Below, one piece after another: positions 18,024 to 27,096 of a stretch of DNA of 64,000 nucleotides. The notes under the pieces are model-generated. The model was not told the DNA's origin and ran no database searches. It saw only the letters and a list, made by a program, of their open reading frames with translations. Within the stretch, counting starts at the first letter, position 1. The number at the start of each line of letters is the position of its first letter. Source of the stretch: Sphingomonas_D zeicaulis (GTDB lineage: Bacteria > Pseudomonadota > Alphaproteobacteria > Sphingomonadales > Sphingomonadaceae); the NCBI RefSeq assembly GCF_050433225.1, contig NZ_JBNPXQ010000002.1, positions 741,687 to 805,686 on the forward strand, in the 5' to 3' direction. Made by a program: the position numbers and the translations under genes.

Positions 18024-18641
18024 TCAGATCACCGGCGTCTTATAATGGTGCCAGGTGAAGACCGCGGCGGCGCCGCGATGCGGGCGCCACGCTTCGGCGA
18101 TCGCGCGGGTCGCCTTCTCGTCCGGGCGAGCGTCGAGGCCCATGATCCGGCCGGTCTCGATCTGCACCGCGAGATCGCCCGCCGGCCAGATGTCCGTCCG
18201 CCCTTCCGCGAACAGCAGATAGACCTCCGCCGACCAGCGGCCGATGCCCTTGATCGCGACGAGTTGCGCGATCGCTGCCTCATCATCCTCGGGCAGTGCG
18301 TCGAGATCGAGCGTTCCGCTGACCACGGCTTCCGCGAGACTGCGGGCGTAGCCGGCCTTCTGGCGGGAGAGATGGCCGGCCCGTAGCATGTCATCGGTGG
18401 CGCGGACGATGTTGGCGGGATCCTCGACCCCTCCGATTTCCGCGTCGAGCCGGGACCACATCGCGGCCGCCGCCTTGTAGCTGACCTGTTGGCCGACAAT
18501 GGTGCGCAGCAAGGTGGTATAGCCGCGCGGATTGATCCGCGGTTCGGGATAGCCGACGCGGGCGAGCGCGGCGGCGATTTTTGGCTCGATGCCGGCGAGA
18601 TGATCGAGCGAGGCTTTCAGTTGCGCGCTGGTCAATCCCAT
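18024..18641 (-). CDS. DNA-3-methyladenine glycosylase II (HhH-GPD)
   Basis: Base-excision repair glycosylase that removes alkylated bases, 205 aa. The helix-hairpin-helix IKGIGRWSAEVYLL is followed by the GPD-type loop WPAGDLAVQ, whose Asp is the catalytic residue. The early segment TIVGQQVSYKAAAAMWSRL is typical of the AlkA/MAG group. The ATG at 18641 was chosen because the frame upstream to 18983 has no homologous character and would overlap the divergent ferredoxin gene. Divergent spacing to the ferredoxin start is 111 bp. Confidence 0.9.
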   Translation of the reverse strand: MGLTSAQLKASLDHLAGIEPKIAAALARVGYPEPRINPRGYTTLLRTIVGQQVSYKAAAAMWSRLDAEIGGVEDPANIVRATDDMLRAGHLSRQKAGYARSLAEAVVSGTLDLDALPEDDEAAIAQLVAIKGIGRWSAEVYLLFAEGRTDIWPAGDLAVQIETGRIMGLDARPDEKATRAIAEAWRPHRGAAAVFTWHHYKTPVI

Positions 18642-18752
18642 ATCGCCCGTCCGATTCTCGCCCTTGCCAAAGCCGGCAGCGCTTGATTTGAGCGAATACA
18701 GCCCACATAGCGCGCCTTTGAAATGCGCATAGCAGAACGGAAGGGGAACGCA

Positions 18753-19070
18753 ATGCCGAAGCTGGTCGTGGTCACGCGCGAGGGAACCGAGCAGACCGTG
18801 GAGGGGGAAGCTGGCCTCAGCGTGATGGAGGTGATCCGCGATCATGGCTTCGACGAGTTGCTGGCTCTGTGCGGCGGCTGCTGTTCCTGCGCGACCTGCC
18901 ACATCCACGTCGACCCGGCTTTCGCCGACAAGCTGCCTGCGATGAGCGAGGACGAAAACGACCTGCTCGACAGCTCTGACCACCGCAACGACCAGTCGCG
19001 CCTGTCATGCCAGATTCCGTTCGGCGAAGAACTGGACGGCCTGCGCGTGATTATCGCGCCGGAAGACTGA
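18753..19070 (+). CDS. 2Fe-2S ferredoxin (adrenodoxin/putidaredoxin type)
   Basis: 105 aa electron carrier. Cluster ligands are Cys40, Cys46, Cys49 and Cys86 in the patterns CGGCCSCATCH and RLSCQIP, with the C-x5-C-x2-C spacing of vertebrate-type ferredoxins that serve P450s and dioxygenases. Extra cysteines at 43 and 44 lie within the cluster loop. The start ATG at 18753 has AAGGGGA upstream. No redox partner is adjacent, so its client is unknown. A strong terminator follows. Confidence 0.93.
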   Translation: MPKLVVVTREGTEQTVEGEAGLSVMEVIRDHGFDELLALCGGCCSCATCHIHVDPAFADKLPAMSEDENDLLDSSDHRNDQSRLSCQIPFGEELDGLRVIIAPED

Positions 19071-19098
19071 TTTCTGCATCGCCCCTCCCATGCCGGGC

Positions 19099-19116
19099 AG
19101 GGGATACGGGCATGGC
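19099..19116. repeat. Second copy of the 18-nt intergenic repeat
   Basis: AGGGGATACGGGCATGGC differs by one base from 15877-15894. Both copies sit between genes and next to C/G-rich palindromes, which suggests one dispersed element family. Confidence 0.55.
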
Positions 19117-19194
19117 AGCGCTGGCTGGGCCCATATCCGGCTGGCAATGCCCTTCCGGTATCGACGGGCAGCTTGCTGCGCTTGCTTTCATGCC

Positions 19195-19228
19195 AACCCC
19201 TCCTCGCAAGAGGAGGGGTTTTTGTTTG
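19195..19228 (+). terminator. Rho-independent terminator after the ferredoxin gene
   Basis: An 11-bp perfect stem (19195-19205 with 19210-19220) closed by a GCAA tetraloop, followed by TTTTGTTT. It is 125 nt past the ferredoxin stop and insulates it from the TonB-receptor operon. Confidence 0.85.
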
Positions 19229-19230
19229 CC

Positions 19231-19679
19231 CCCACACGCTTCGCGCATTCAAACTTCGCGGCGACAAACCAAAACTTGAATTGACGCTGTAATTCCCGAC
19301 TGTCTAACTAGAGATATCGAAACGAGGCGCATTGGCCATGCGCCCGGTCCGTATCCGGATGATGAAGGCCCGCGGCTTTTGATGGGATGCAGCTTGCTCC
19401 GCGTGATCAACGGCTAAAGCGCGATGCAGGGCTGCGTGACGCCCGGCTTCGTGATCCCCCGATGATGGAAGGGATGGAATCGAATGCAGTGTCGCGATCT
19501 CGACAGGCCTGACAGGGCCGAATGATGCCCGCCGCCTGAAGGCGGCGCGTGCAGACCGGCGGCCGGTGGCCCGGCCTGCCCACGACTGGAAGATCAATCG
19601 CGTTCGCGCGGGCGGGAAGCTCGTGCGTCGGCTGGATGCGCGTCTGCGCATCCGGCGGTGGGGAAGCGTGTTCAATACG
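19231..19679 (+). promoter_or_regulatory. Leader region of the sulfate-ester operon (candidate promoter and hairpin)
   Basis: A 449-bp gene-free stretch before the TonB receptor. A candidate sigma-70-like promoter is TTGACG at 19281-19286, an 18-nt spacer and TAACTA at 19305-19310. A strong hairpin at 19631-19656 (core GGATGCGC-GTCT-GCGCATCC) lies 24 nt before the receptor start and could affect translation. I saw no recognisable SAM or other riboswitch core. The receptor frame is open back to 19566 without a ribosome site. Confidence 0.4.
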
Positions 19680-22052
19680 ATGAAACCGATATTATCAGCC
19701 TTTACGCTGGGTGGTGCGCTTGCGGCCATCCTCGCGTCGCCCACCTTTGCCGCCGACCCGGCAGCGGAGCCGGCCGCGGTCGCGCCGGCGCCCGATGCGG
19801 GTGGCGAAATCGTCGTCACCGCGCGCCGGCGTGACGAGGATGCGCAGGATGTGCCGATCGCGCTGAGCGTGGTCGGCCAGCAGCAACTCGAAGCGACCGG
19901 CAATTTCACGCTCGGACAGATCCAGCAACTCGTGCCCAGCCTGCAGGTATTCAGCTTCAACCCACGCAACACCAATGTGAACATCCGTGGCCTCGGTTCC
20001 AACGTCGCGCTGACCAATGACGGGCTTGAAAATGGCGTCGGCATCTATATCGACAATGTCTATTACGGCCGGGTCGGCCAGTCGCAGTTCGATCTTGTCG
20101 ACCTGCAGCAGATCGAGGTTCTGCGTGGCCCGCAGGGTACCTTGTTCGGAAAGAATACGACCGCGGGCGCGATCAACATCACCACGCGCGCGCCAAGCTT
20201 CGAGCCGGAATTCTCGGGCGAAGCGAGCCTTGGCGACTATGGCTATCACCAGCTTCGCGGTTCGCTGTCCGCACCGTTGATCGGTGACAGCGTCGCCTTC
20301 CGTCTGTCGATCGCCGACACGCATCGCGACGGCTTCCTCACCAACGTCCATGACGACAGCGAGGCGCAGGACTATGACAATTTCACCGCGCGCGGGCAGG
20401 TGCTGGTCACGCCCTCCCAGGATGTCGCGATCAGGCTGATCGCCGACTTCTCGCGCCAGCGGCAGCATCATGTGCTGAATGTGCTGGCCGATTATTTCGG
20501 CAGCTACGACAATGGCGCTGCGATCCCCAACAACTTCGTCGATCGGGTGGCCCGCGCGGGCTACTCGCCGCTGCCGTTCCGCCCGTTCGACCGGCGGGGC
20601 GATTCCGACGGGCATTACCAGGCGAACATGAAGAGCTATGGCGTCTCGGGCCAGCTCGACTGGGATCTGGGCGGCGCCGCGCTGACCTCTGTCTCCGCAT
20701 ATCGCTGGTGGGATTGGGATCCGGCCAATGATGGCGACTCCACCGGTCTTCCGGTCATCACCAAGGCGCAGCAGGCCAATCGCCAGCGCCAGTTCAGCAA
20801 GGAGTTGCGGCTTGCCTCCACCGGTGAGCGGACGATCGATTATGTCGTGGGCGCCTATTATTTCTGGCAGATCATCAGGGGCTATGGCGCCACCGCTTAT
20901 GGATCGGCCGCAGCGAACTGGAACCTGCCGGCAGTGCCGGCGGTGGTCGGCGATGCAGCGCTGAACGGGTTCGAGGCGCAGTCCACGTCAACGCCGGAAA
21001 CGCGCAGCTATGCGCTGTTCGGGCAGGGCACCTGGAATCTCAGCGAAGCGCTGAAGTTCACCGTCGGCCTGCGCTACACGCATGAGAAGAAGCAGGGGGA
21101 GTATCATCAATGGCATGCCGCCGGCCCCGATCTCACGGGGCTGCCGGCAGCGGTCGCGACGGCGGCGGCGGCGATCCGCAACCAGTTCAACCCCGTTACC
21201 GACTATGCCACCAGCTTCACCGACGACAGCCTCTCATGGCTCGCCAACCTCTCCTATGCGATGGCGCCGGATGCGCTGGTTTATGCGACCTGGTCTCGCG
21301 GCAACAAGTCGGGCGGGCTCAACCTCACCGCGCTGCCGGTCGGTGTCGATCCGGAGGTTCGGCCCGAAAAGGTGGATGCCTATGAGGTCGGCCTCAAGAG
21401 CCAGTTCCTCGACCGGCAGGTCACCTTCAATCTTGCCGGCTACTGGTCGGAAATCAGCGACTATCAGACCGCGATCACCGAGCAGGTCGCGAACACCGTC
21501 AACTTCCGCCAATATATCGCCAACATCCCGAAGGTGGGTTCGCGCGGTTTCGAGGCCGATCTCGTCTATGCGCCGACCCGGCTGCTGAGTTTCTCGGCAT
21601 CGGCGGCCTATACCGACGCGACCTATCGCGACTATCGCAACGCCCCGCAGGCACCCGAGAACCTCAACCTCGGTGGCATCCAGGATCTGTCCGGCGCGCG
21701 CCTGCCCGGCGTGCCCAAGTTCACCTACAGCCTCGGTGCGGATCTTGGGCAACCGATCGGTCGCGCCGCAGGCAGCGATCTCGAGCTTTATGGCCATGCG
21801 GATTTCTCGCACCGCTCGACCTTCAACACATCATCGAGCAATTCCCGCTACGCCGACGTCCCCGGCTATGGCGTGCTCAATGCGCGCATCGGCATCCGTG
21901 CCGACGATGCCCGCTGGGATCTCTCGGTCTGGGCCAGGAACCTGACCGACGAGGACTATTTTCAGACGCTCAGCCCCGGCAACACCGGCCTTGTCACCGC
22001 GCTGGTCGGTGAGCCGCGGACCTGGGGCGCCACCTTGCGCACCAAGTTGTGA
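19680..22052 (+). CDS. TonB-dependent outer-membrane receptor
   Basis: 790 aa outer-membrane transporter. The signal peptide ends near SPTFAAD. The N-terminal TonB-box-like stretch is GEIVVTARRRDED. The plug domain follows with the marks IRGLGSN and EVLRGPQGTLFGKNTTAGAIN, then a 22-strand-type barrel ending in the usual aromatic-rich segment and a terminal Leu. The start at 19680 gives a proper leader. It overlaps or abuts the MFS gene and leads an operon with alkylsulfatase, sulfatase and FGE, so it probably imports a sulfated organic compound. Confidence 0.92.
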   Translation: MKPILSAFTLGGALAAILASPTFAADPAAEPAAVAPAPDAGGEIVVTARRRDEDAQDVPIALSVVGQQQLEATGNFTLGQIQQLVPSLQVFSFNPRNTNVNIRGLGSNVALTNDGLENGVGIYIDNVYYGRVGQSQFDLVDLQQIEVLRGPQGTLFGKNTTAGAINITTRAPSFEPEFSGEASLGDYGYHQLRGSLSAPLIGDSVAFRLSIADTHRDGFLTNVHDDSEAQDYDNFTARGQVLVTPSQDVAIRLIADFSRQRQHHVLNVLADYFGSYDNGAAIPNNFVDRVARAGYSPLPFRPFDRRGDSDGHYQANMKSYGVSGQLDWDLGGAALTSVSAYRWWDWDPANDGDSTGLPVITKAQQANRQRQFSKELRLASTGERTIDYVVGAYYFWQIIRGYGATAYGSAAANWNLPAVPAVVGDAALNGFEAQSTSTPETRSYALFGQGTWNLSEALKFTVGLRYTHEKKQGEYHQWHAAGPDLTGLPAAVATAAAAIRNQFNPVTDYATSFTDDSLSWLANLSYAMAPDALVYATWSRGNKSGGLNLTALPVGVDPEVRPEKVDAYEVGLKSQFLDRQVTFNLAGYWSEISDYQTAITEQVANTVNFRQYIANIPKVGSRGFEADLVYAPTRLLSFSASAAYTDATYRDYRNAPQAPENLNLGGIQDLSGARLPGVPKFTYSLGADLGQPIGRAAGSDLELYGHADFSHRSTFNTSSSNSRYADVPGYGVLNARIGIRADDARWDLSVWARNLTDEDYFQTLSPGNTGLVTALVGEPRTWGATLRTKL

Positions 22053-22060
22053 GACCGGCC

Positions 22061-23449
22061 ATGGCGACGCTGCTGCACGATCATCGAGCCGGGACGCGGG
22101 CGCGCATCGTCACCTGTCCTGCGCATAGGGCCACAAACGGCTGGCGGCTCGCCGCCTTCTCCTCGCTCGCGATCCCGATCTACGCCGCGCAGATGCCGCT
22201 GGGCGTCTATCTGCCGTCGATCTACGCGCAGCATTACGGGCTGCCGCTGGCGACGATCGGGATGATCTTCCTGTTCGAGCGGCTCTGGGGCGCGGCGGCC
22301 GATCCGTTGATCGGCATCGTCAGTGATCGCACGCGCAGCCGCTTCGGCCGACGCAAGAGCTGGATCGTCGCTGGTGCCGCGCTTTACGGCCTCGCCGCGA
22401 TCCCGCTGTTCTTCCCGCCCGCCGGCGTCGCGCCCGTCCACCTCGCGGCGACATTGTTCGTCTTCTATCTGGGCTGGTCGATGATGCAGATCCCCTATCT
22501 CGCCTGGGCCGGCGAGATTTCGGGCCAGTATCATGAGCGGACCCGCGTCGCGACGTTCAGCACCGTCGCCGGATCCTCCGCGCTGCTGCTGGCGCTGGTG
22601 CTGCCGACCTTGGTCGATCAGTTCCGCCCGCAGGATGCGCCGCTGAAGCTTGCGGTGTTCGGCGGGGTCGTGCTCGCCAGCCTGTTCATCACCTTGCCGC
22701 TGACGCTCAACGCCTTCGCAGAAGCGCCGCCGCCAGCCACGCCGCGCGAACGCATTCCTTTCAGCCGCGCGCTCGCGCTGGTGGTGGGGGACCGGTTGCT
22801 GCTGCGGGTGATGGGTTCGGACTTCGCGGTCACCTTCGGCCAGCTCGTCCGCAGCACGCTGATCGTGTTCTTCGTCAGCGTCTATATGGGCCGCCCGGAA
22901 TGGGCGAGCGGGCTGTTCCTGCTGCAATTCGTGTTCGGCATCGCCGCCGGGCCGATCTGGATGCGGATCGGGCTGAGGTTGGGCAAGCATCGCGCGGCGG
23001 TGGCCGGCGAACTGGTGCAGGTGGCGATCAATCTCGGGCTGTTGCTGGTTACCCCGGCGCGGTTCGAACTGCTGCTCGCGCTCACCGTCGCGCAAGGGCT
23101 GGCGCAGGGATCGGGCAATCTGATGCTGCGCTCGATCGTGGCCGACGTCGCGGACAAGCATCGCCTCGATACCGGCACCGATCGCACCGCCTTGTTCTTC
23201 TCAGTGTTCAGCCTCACCAGCAAGGCGGCGATGGCGGCCGCGATCGGCGTCGCCTTGCCGCTGATCGCCTGGCTGGGCTTCGATCCGCAGGGGGGCAACA
23301 CGCCCATCGCGCTCACCGGGCTGCTCTTCGTCTTCGCGCTGGGCCCCGCGCTTGCTCACGCGCTGTCCGCCTGGCTGATCCACGGCTTTCCGCTCGACGA
23401 GGCGGCGCATGCCGAGGTCCGCCGCGCGCTGGCCGAGCGGGGCGATTGA
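22061..23449 (+). CDS. MFS transporter, GPH (glycoside-pentoside-hexuronide) type
   Basis: 462 aa inner-membrane symporter with about 12 spans. The first long loop carries the GPH-like motif DPLIGIVSDRTRSRFGRRKSW. It probably takes substrate delivered by the upstream TonB receptor across the inner membrane. The ATG at 22061 was used; a GTG at 22049 overlapping the receptor stop (GTGA) is equally possible and would mean coupling. Confidence 0.87.
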   Translation: MATLLHDHRAGTRARIVTCPAHRATNGWRLAAFSSLAIPIYAAQMPLGVYLPSIYAQHYGLPLATIGMIFLFERLWGAAADPLIGIVSDRTRSRFGRRKSWIVAGAALYGLAAIPLFFPPAGVAPVHLAATLFVFYLGWSMMQIPYLAWAGEISGQYHERTRVATFSTVAGSSALLLALVLPTLVDQFRPQDAPLKLAVFGGVVLASLFITLPLTLNAFAEAPPPATPRERIPFSRALALVVGDRLLLRVMGSDFAVTFGQLVRSTLIVFFVSVYMGRPEWASGLFLLQFVFGIAAGPIWMRIGLRLGKHRAAVAGELVQVAINLGLLLVTPARFELLLALTVAQGLAQGSGNLMLRSIVADVADKHRLDTGTDRTALFFSVFSLTSKAAMAAAIGVALPLIAWLGFDPQGGNTPIALTGLLFVFALGPALAHALSAWLIHGFPLDEAAHAEVRRALAERGD

Positions 23450-23503
23450 GCCTGCCGAGACCAACTTTCCTTCTTCACCCCCATTACAGCCAAGGAGCTT
23501 GCC

Positions 23504-24442
23504 ATGACCGTTCTCACCCATGAATTCGTCAACGCCCGGGAGGCTGAAAGCCCGCTCGACATCGTGCCCGTCGCCGGCCGCATCGGTGCCGAGATCCGCG
23601 GCATCGCGTTGTCGGGCGACCTCGACGACCTGACACTCGCCGCGATCCGTGCCGCGCTGGTCCGCCACAAGGTGATCTTCTTCCGCAACCAGACCGCGCT
23701 CGACGACGTCGCGCAGGAGGCGTTTGCCGAACGCTTCGGCAAGCCGATTGCGCATCCCACCGTACCGGTGGTGCCGGGCAGCAAATATCTGCTCGAGCTC
23801 GATTCGAAGGAGGGTTATGCGGCGTCGAGCTGGCATACCGACGTCACCTTCGTCGATGCCTATCCCGAAGCGTCGATCCTGCGTGCGATCAACATTCCGG
23901 CGGCCGGCGGCGACACGCTGTGGGCCAATGGCGTGACGGCCTATCAGGAACTGCCCGAAAGCCTGAAGACCTTGGTCGACGGGCTGTGGGCGGTCCACAC
24001 CAACCTCTATGACTATGCCGGCACCTTCGGCGCGGATCGCAAGCAGATCGAACAGCATCAGCGCGTGTTCGCGTCGACCGTCTACGAAACCGAGCATCCG
24101 GTGGTGCGCGTTCACCCCGAAAGCGGGGAGCGGGCGCTGCTCGTCGGCCATTTCGTGAAAAGCTTCGTCGGCCTCAACGCCGCCGATTCGCAGCGGCTGT
24201 TCGGCATTCTGCAGGATCATATCACCAAGCCCGAGAATACGGTGCGCTGGCGCTGGCAGCCGGGCGACGTCGCGATCTGGGACAATCGCGCGACCCAGCA
24301 CCGCGCGATCGCCGATTTCGGGCTGCAGCGCCGCACGCTGCGCCGCGCCACGGTGGCCGGCGACGTGCCGATCGCGATCGACGGCAGCCGCAGCCGGGTG
24401 ATCAAACCGGAGCCTGCCGACCTGCTTGCAGCAGCTGAGTAA
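23504..24442 (+). CDS. atsK: Fe(II)/2-oxoglutarate-dependent alkylsulfatase (AtsK-like, TauD family)
   Basis: Cytoplasmic dioxygenase, 312 aa, that oxidises alkyl sulfate esters to an aldehyde plus sulfate, using O2 and 2-oxoglutarate. The iron facial triad is His111-x-Asp113 (SSWHTDVTF) and His266 (NRATQHRAIAD); Arg280/Arg281 would bind 2-oxoglutarate. Stretches such as AALVRHKVIFFRNQT, STVYETEHPVVRVHP and VRWRWQPGDVAIWDNRATQH closely follow Pseudomonas putida AtsK as I remember it, which favours sulfate esters over taurine. AAGGAG precedes the start. It is the core enzyme of the sulfur-scavenging operon. Confidence 0.88.
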   Translation: MTVLTHEFVNAREAESPLDIVPVAGRIGAEIRGIALSGDLDDLTLAAIRAALVRHKVIFFRNQTALDDVAQEAFAERFGKPIAHPTVPVVPGSKYLLELDSKEGYAASSWHTDVTFVDAYPEASILRAINIPAAGGDTLWANGVTAYQELPESLKTLVDGLWAVHTNLYDYAGTFGADRKQIEQHQRVFASTVYETEHPVVRVHPESGERALLVGHFVKSFVGLNAADSQRLFGILQDHITKPENTVRWRWQPGDVAIWDNRATQHRAIADFGLQRRTLRRATVAGDVPIAIDGSRSRVIKPEPADLLAAAE

Positions 24443-24516
24443 GCAACGGCCGTCTCCGCAGGGCCGCATCCGAGTCACGCCGGATGCGGCCCATCCCTCT
24501 CGTCAAAGGATCCCCG

Positions 24517-26157
24517 ATGCGCTCTGCCCTGATCGCCGCGCTGATGCTGCTGGCCGGCGCGATGCCTGCCGCCGCCCAGGAAAAGCCGCGACCGAACTTC
24601 CTCATCATCGTCGCCGACGATCTCGGCTATTCGGATATCGGCGCGTTCGGCGGTGAGATCGACACACCCAATCTCGACGCGCTGGCGACCGAAGGCGTGC
24701 GGTTCGGCGGCTTCCACACCGCGCCCACCTGCTCGCCGACGCGATCGATGCTGCTGTCGGGCACGGACAATCACCGCGCCGGGCTCGGCACGATGGCCGA
24801 GCTGATCGCGCCCAACCAGAAGGACAGGCCGGGGCACGAAGGCTATTTGCGGCCGGATACCGCGACATTGGCCGAACTGCTCGGCGCCGGCGGTTATCGC
24901 ACCATGTTCTCGGGAAAGTGGCATCTCGGCATTGCGCCGGGCCAGGATCCACATGATCGTGGTTTTCAGCGCAGCTTCGCGCTGCTGCAGGGCGGTCACA
25001 ACCATTTCGGCGTCGGCGCTTCCAACGATCCGCTGAAGGGCGCAACCTATACCGAACAGGGCAAGCGCCTGGCCGGCGTACCGCAGGATTTCTACTCTTC
25101 GGACTATTTCGCCAGCCGCCTCGTCGAGTTCCTCGCCGAGGCGAAGACCGCGCCCGGCGGTGCCAAACCCTTCTTCGCCTATCTCGCCTTCACCGCGCCC
25201 CATTGGCCGCTGCAGGCGCCGAAGGAGGATATCGCAAGGTACAAGGGCCGCTATGACGACGGCTTCGAGGCGCTGCGTGCGCGCCGGCTGAAGCGTCAGG
25301 CCGAACTGGGCCTCTACGACCCCGCCCGGCCCGCGCATGCGCCGGTGCTCAAGCATGGCGGATGGGACCAGCTCAGCCCCGAACAGCGCCGTACCGCCGC
25401 GCGCGACATGGAGATCTATGCGGCGATGGTCGACCGGCTCGACAAGAATGTCGGCCGCGTGATCGCCGAACTCAAGCGCAGTGGCGACTATGAGAATACG
25501 GTGATTCTGTTCCTGGCCGACAATGGCGCGGAGGGGCTCGACATCGCGACTAGCGAGATGGTCGGCATCAACAGGCTCGACGACGGGGCGGACAATAGCT
25601 TCGACAATCGTGGTGCCGCGACCTCTTATCTCGGCTACGGCCCGGGCTGGGCGCAGGCGGCGACGGCACCGTCCTGGCTCTACAAGGCCTATGCGACCGA
25701 GGGCGGTACGCGCGCGGTTTCCTTCCTCACCCATGGCGGCGGCAAGGCGGGCAGCGTCGATCGCAGCTTCCTGTCGGTGGCGGATGTGGTGCCGACCTTC
25801 CTCGAGCTCGCCGGCATTCCCGATCCCGCTGGCCGTTTCCAGGGCCGCGCCGTCCAGCAGATCCGCGGCAAGAGCTGGGTCGCGCATCTCGGCGGCAAGG
25901 CGCCTGCGGTCTATGGCGCGAACGATGCCTATGGCGTCGAACTGTTCGGATCGCGCGCGATCCGGCAGGGCGACTGGAAGATCACCGATGTCGGCGACGG
26001 CACGTGGAAGCTGTTCAACATCGTCGAGGATCCTGGCGAGACGCGCGACCGGAGTGGGGAGGAGCCCGAGAGGCTGGCGCAGCTCAAAGCTGCTTGGGCC
26101 GCCTATGCGAAGGATGTCGGCGTGATCCTGCCGCAGCCGGCTGTCTATCGGCCATGA
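24517..26157 (+). CDS. Exported type I (Cys-type) sulfatase
   Basis: 546 aa arylsulfatase-family hydrolase. The signal peptide ends near MPAAAQ. Metal-binding Asp34/Asp35 lie in IIVADDLGYSD. The sulfatase signature is CSPTR with Cys72, the residue to be converted to formylglycine, and downstream elements include GKWHLG and FLADNGAEG. Length is typical of bacterial aryl/alkyl sulfatases. The ATG at 24517 has AAAGGA six nt upstream. The stop overlaps the FGE start (ATGA), a tight enzyme-plus-activator pair. Confidence 0.92.
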   Translation: MRSALIAALMLLAGAMPAAAQEKPRPNFLIIVADDLGYSDIGAFGGEIDTPNLDALATEGVRFGGFHTAPTCSPTRSMLLSGTDNHRAGLGTMAELIAPNQKDRPGHEGYLRPDTATLAELLGAGGYRTMFSGKWHLGIAPGQDPHDRGFQRSFALLQGGHNHFGVGASNDPLKGATYTEQGKRLAGVPQDFYSSDYFASRLVEFLAEAKTAPGGAKPFFAYLAFTAPHWPLQAPKEDIARYKGRYDDGFEALRARRLKRQAELGLYDPARPAHAPVLKHGGWDQLSPEQRRTAARDMEIYAAMVDRLDKNVGRVIAELKRSGDYENTVILFLADNGAEGLDIATSEMVGINRLDDGADNSFDNRGAATSYLGYGPGWAQAATAPSWLYKAYATEGGTRAVSFLTHGGGKAGSVDRSFLSVADVVPTFLELAGIPDPAGRFQGRAVQQIRGKSWVAHLGGKAPAVYGANDAYGVELFGSRAIRQGDWKITDVGDGTWKLFNIVEDPGETRDRSGEEPERLAQLKAAWAAYAKDVGVILPQPAVYRP

Positions 26158-27083
26158 TTCGCCGGCCCGCCGCGCTCGCCGCAGTCTTCCTGCTGACGGG
26201 CATGGGCAGCGATGGCGGCCCGTTGGAGGGCGCGAGCGGCAATGGTTGCCCGACGCTGGCCGATGATCAGGTCTGGGTGCCGGGCGGACCTGCGCAGTTC
26301 GGCAGCGATCATAGCTACCCGGAAGAGGCGCCGCGCTATGCCGCGGCGGTGAAGGGTTTCTGGATCGACCGGCATGAGGTGACCAACCGGCAATATGCCG
26401 CCTTCGTCACCGCGACCGGCCATGTCACTCAGGCGGAAAGGGAGGGTGGATCAGTCGTTTTCGCGCCGCCCGGCGCCGGCGCGCTTCCGGTCGCGCCCAG
26501 CCAATGGTGGCGCTACGTGCAAGGCGCGAACTGGCGGCATCCTGAGGGGCCGGAGAGCGACCTTGCCGGGCGTGGTGCGCTGCCGGTCGTCCACATCGCC
26601 TTCGACGATGCGCGCGCCTATGCCGCCTGGAAGGGCAGGGCGCTGCCGAGCGAGGAGCAGTTCGAGTTCGCCGCGCGCGCCGGCGGCGAGGAGAGCCCGG
26701 ACCAGCCCGCGCCCCGCAAGGCGAACACCTGGCAGGGGCGCTTCCCGGCTGAGAATCATGCCGCCGACGGGCATCGCGGGCTGGCCCCGGTCGGCTGCTA
26801 CGACGCCAATGCGCTGGGCATCAATGACATGATCGGCAATGCCTGGGAATGGACGCAGAGCTGGTATCTGCCCGGCCATGGCGCAACGCCCGAGGTGGGC
26901 GGGCCGAACCCCAGCTTCGATCCCGCGCAGCCGGGCGTGCGCGCGCGGGTGATCAAGGGCGGATCCTTCCTCTGCGCGCCGAATTATTGTGCGCGGTATC
27001 GCCCGGCGGCGCGGCACGCACAGGCCGAACTGGCGGGCGCATCCCACCTCGGCTTCCGGACGGTGGCGCGCGCGGTGCGATAG
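26154..27083 (+). CDS. Formylglycine-generating enzyme (sulfatase-modifying factor), with export signal
   Basis: 309 aa. FGE oxidises the Cys in the CxPxR motif of sulfatases to formylglycine. The FGE fold is recognised from VWVPGGPAQFGSD, FWIDRHEVTNRQYAAF, NAWEWTQSWY and the C-terminal GGSFLC-x4-C-ARYRPAAR, whose Cys274 and Cys279 correspond to the two catalytic cysteines of true FGEs. A hydrophobic N-terminal segment (about 6-17) looks like a Sec signal or anchor. It overlaps the sulfatase gene by 4 bp, so they are coupled. Confidence 0.9.
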   Translation: MIRRPAALAAVFLLTGMGSDGGPLEGASGNGCPTLADDQVWVPGGPAQFGSDHSYPEEAPRYAAAVKGFWIDRHEVTNRQYAAFVTATGHVTQAEREGGSVVFAPPGAGALPVAPSQWWRYVQGANWRHPEGPESDLAGRGALPVVHIAFDDARAYAAWKGRALPSEEQFEFAARAGGEESPDQPAPRKANTWQGRFPAENHAADGHRGLAPVGCYDANALGINDMIGNAWEWTQSWYLPGHGATPEVGGPNPSFDPAQPGVRARVIKGGSFLCAPNYCARYRPAARHAQAELAGASHLGFRTVARAVR

Positions 27084-27096
27084 GGGGCTGGGCGCT

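Noticed and set aside
19231..19679. SAM or other sulfur-related riboswitch before the sulfate-ester operon
   Set aside because: No conserved riboswitch core could be made out by eye; the hairpin alone is not evidence for one.
23504..24442. Call as taurine dioxygenase (TauD)
   Set aside because: The protein follows AtsK-type sequence closely and sits with a sulfatase and FGE, so alkyl sulfate esters are a better guess than taurine.
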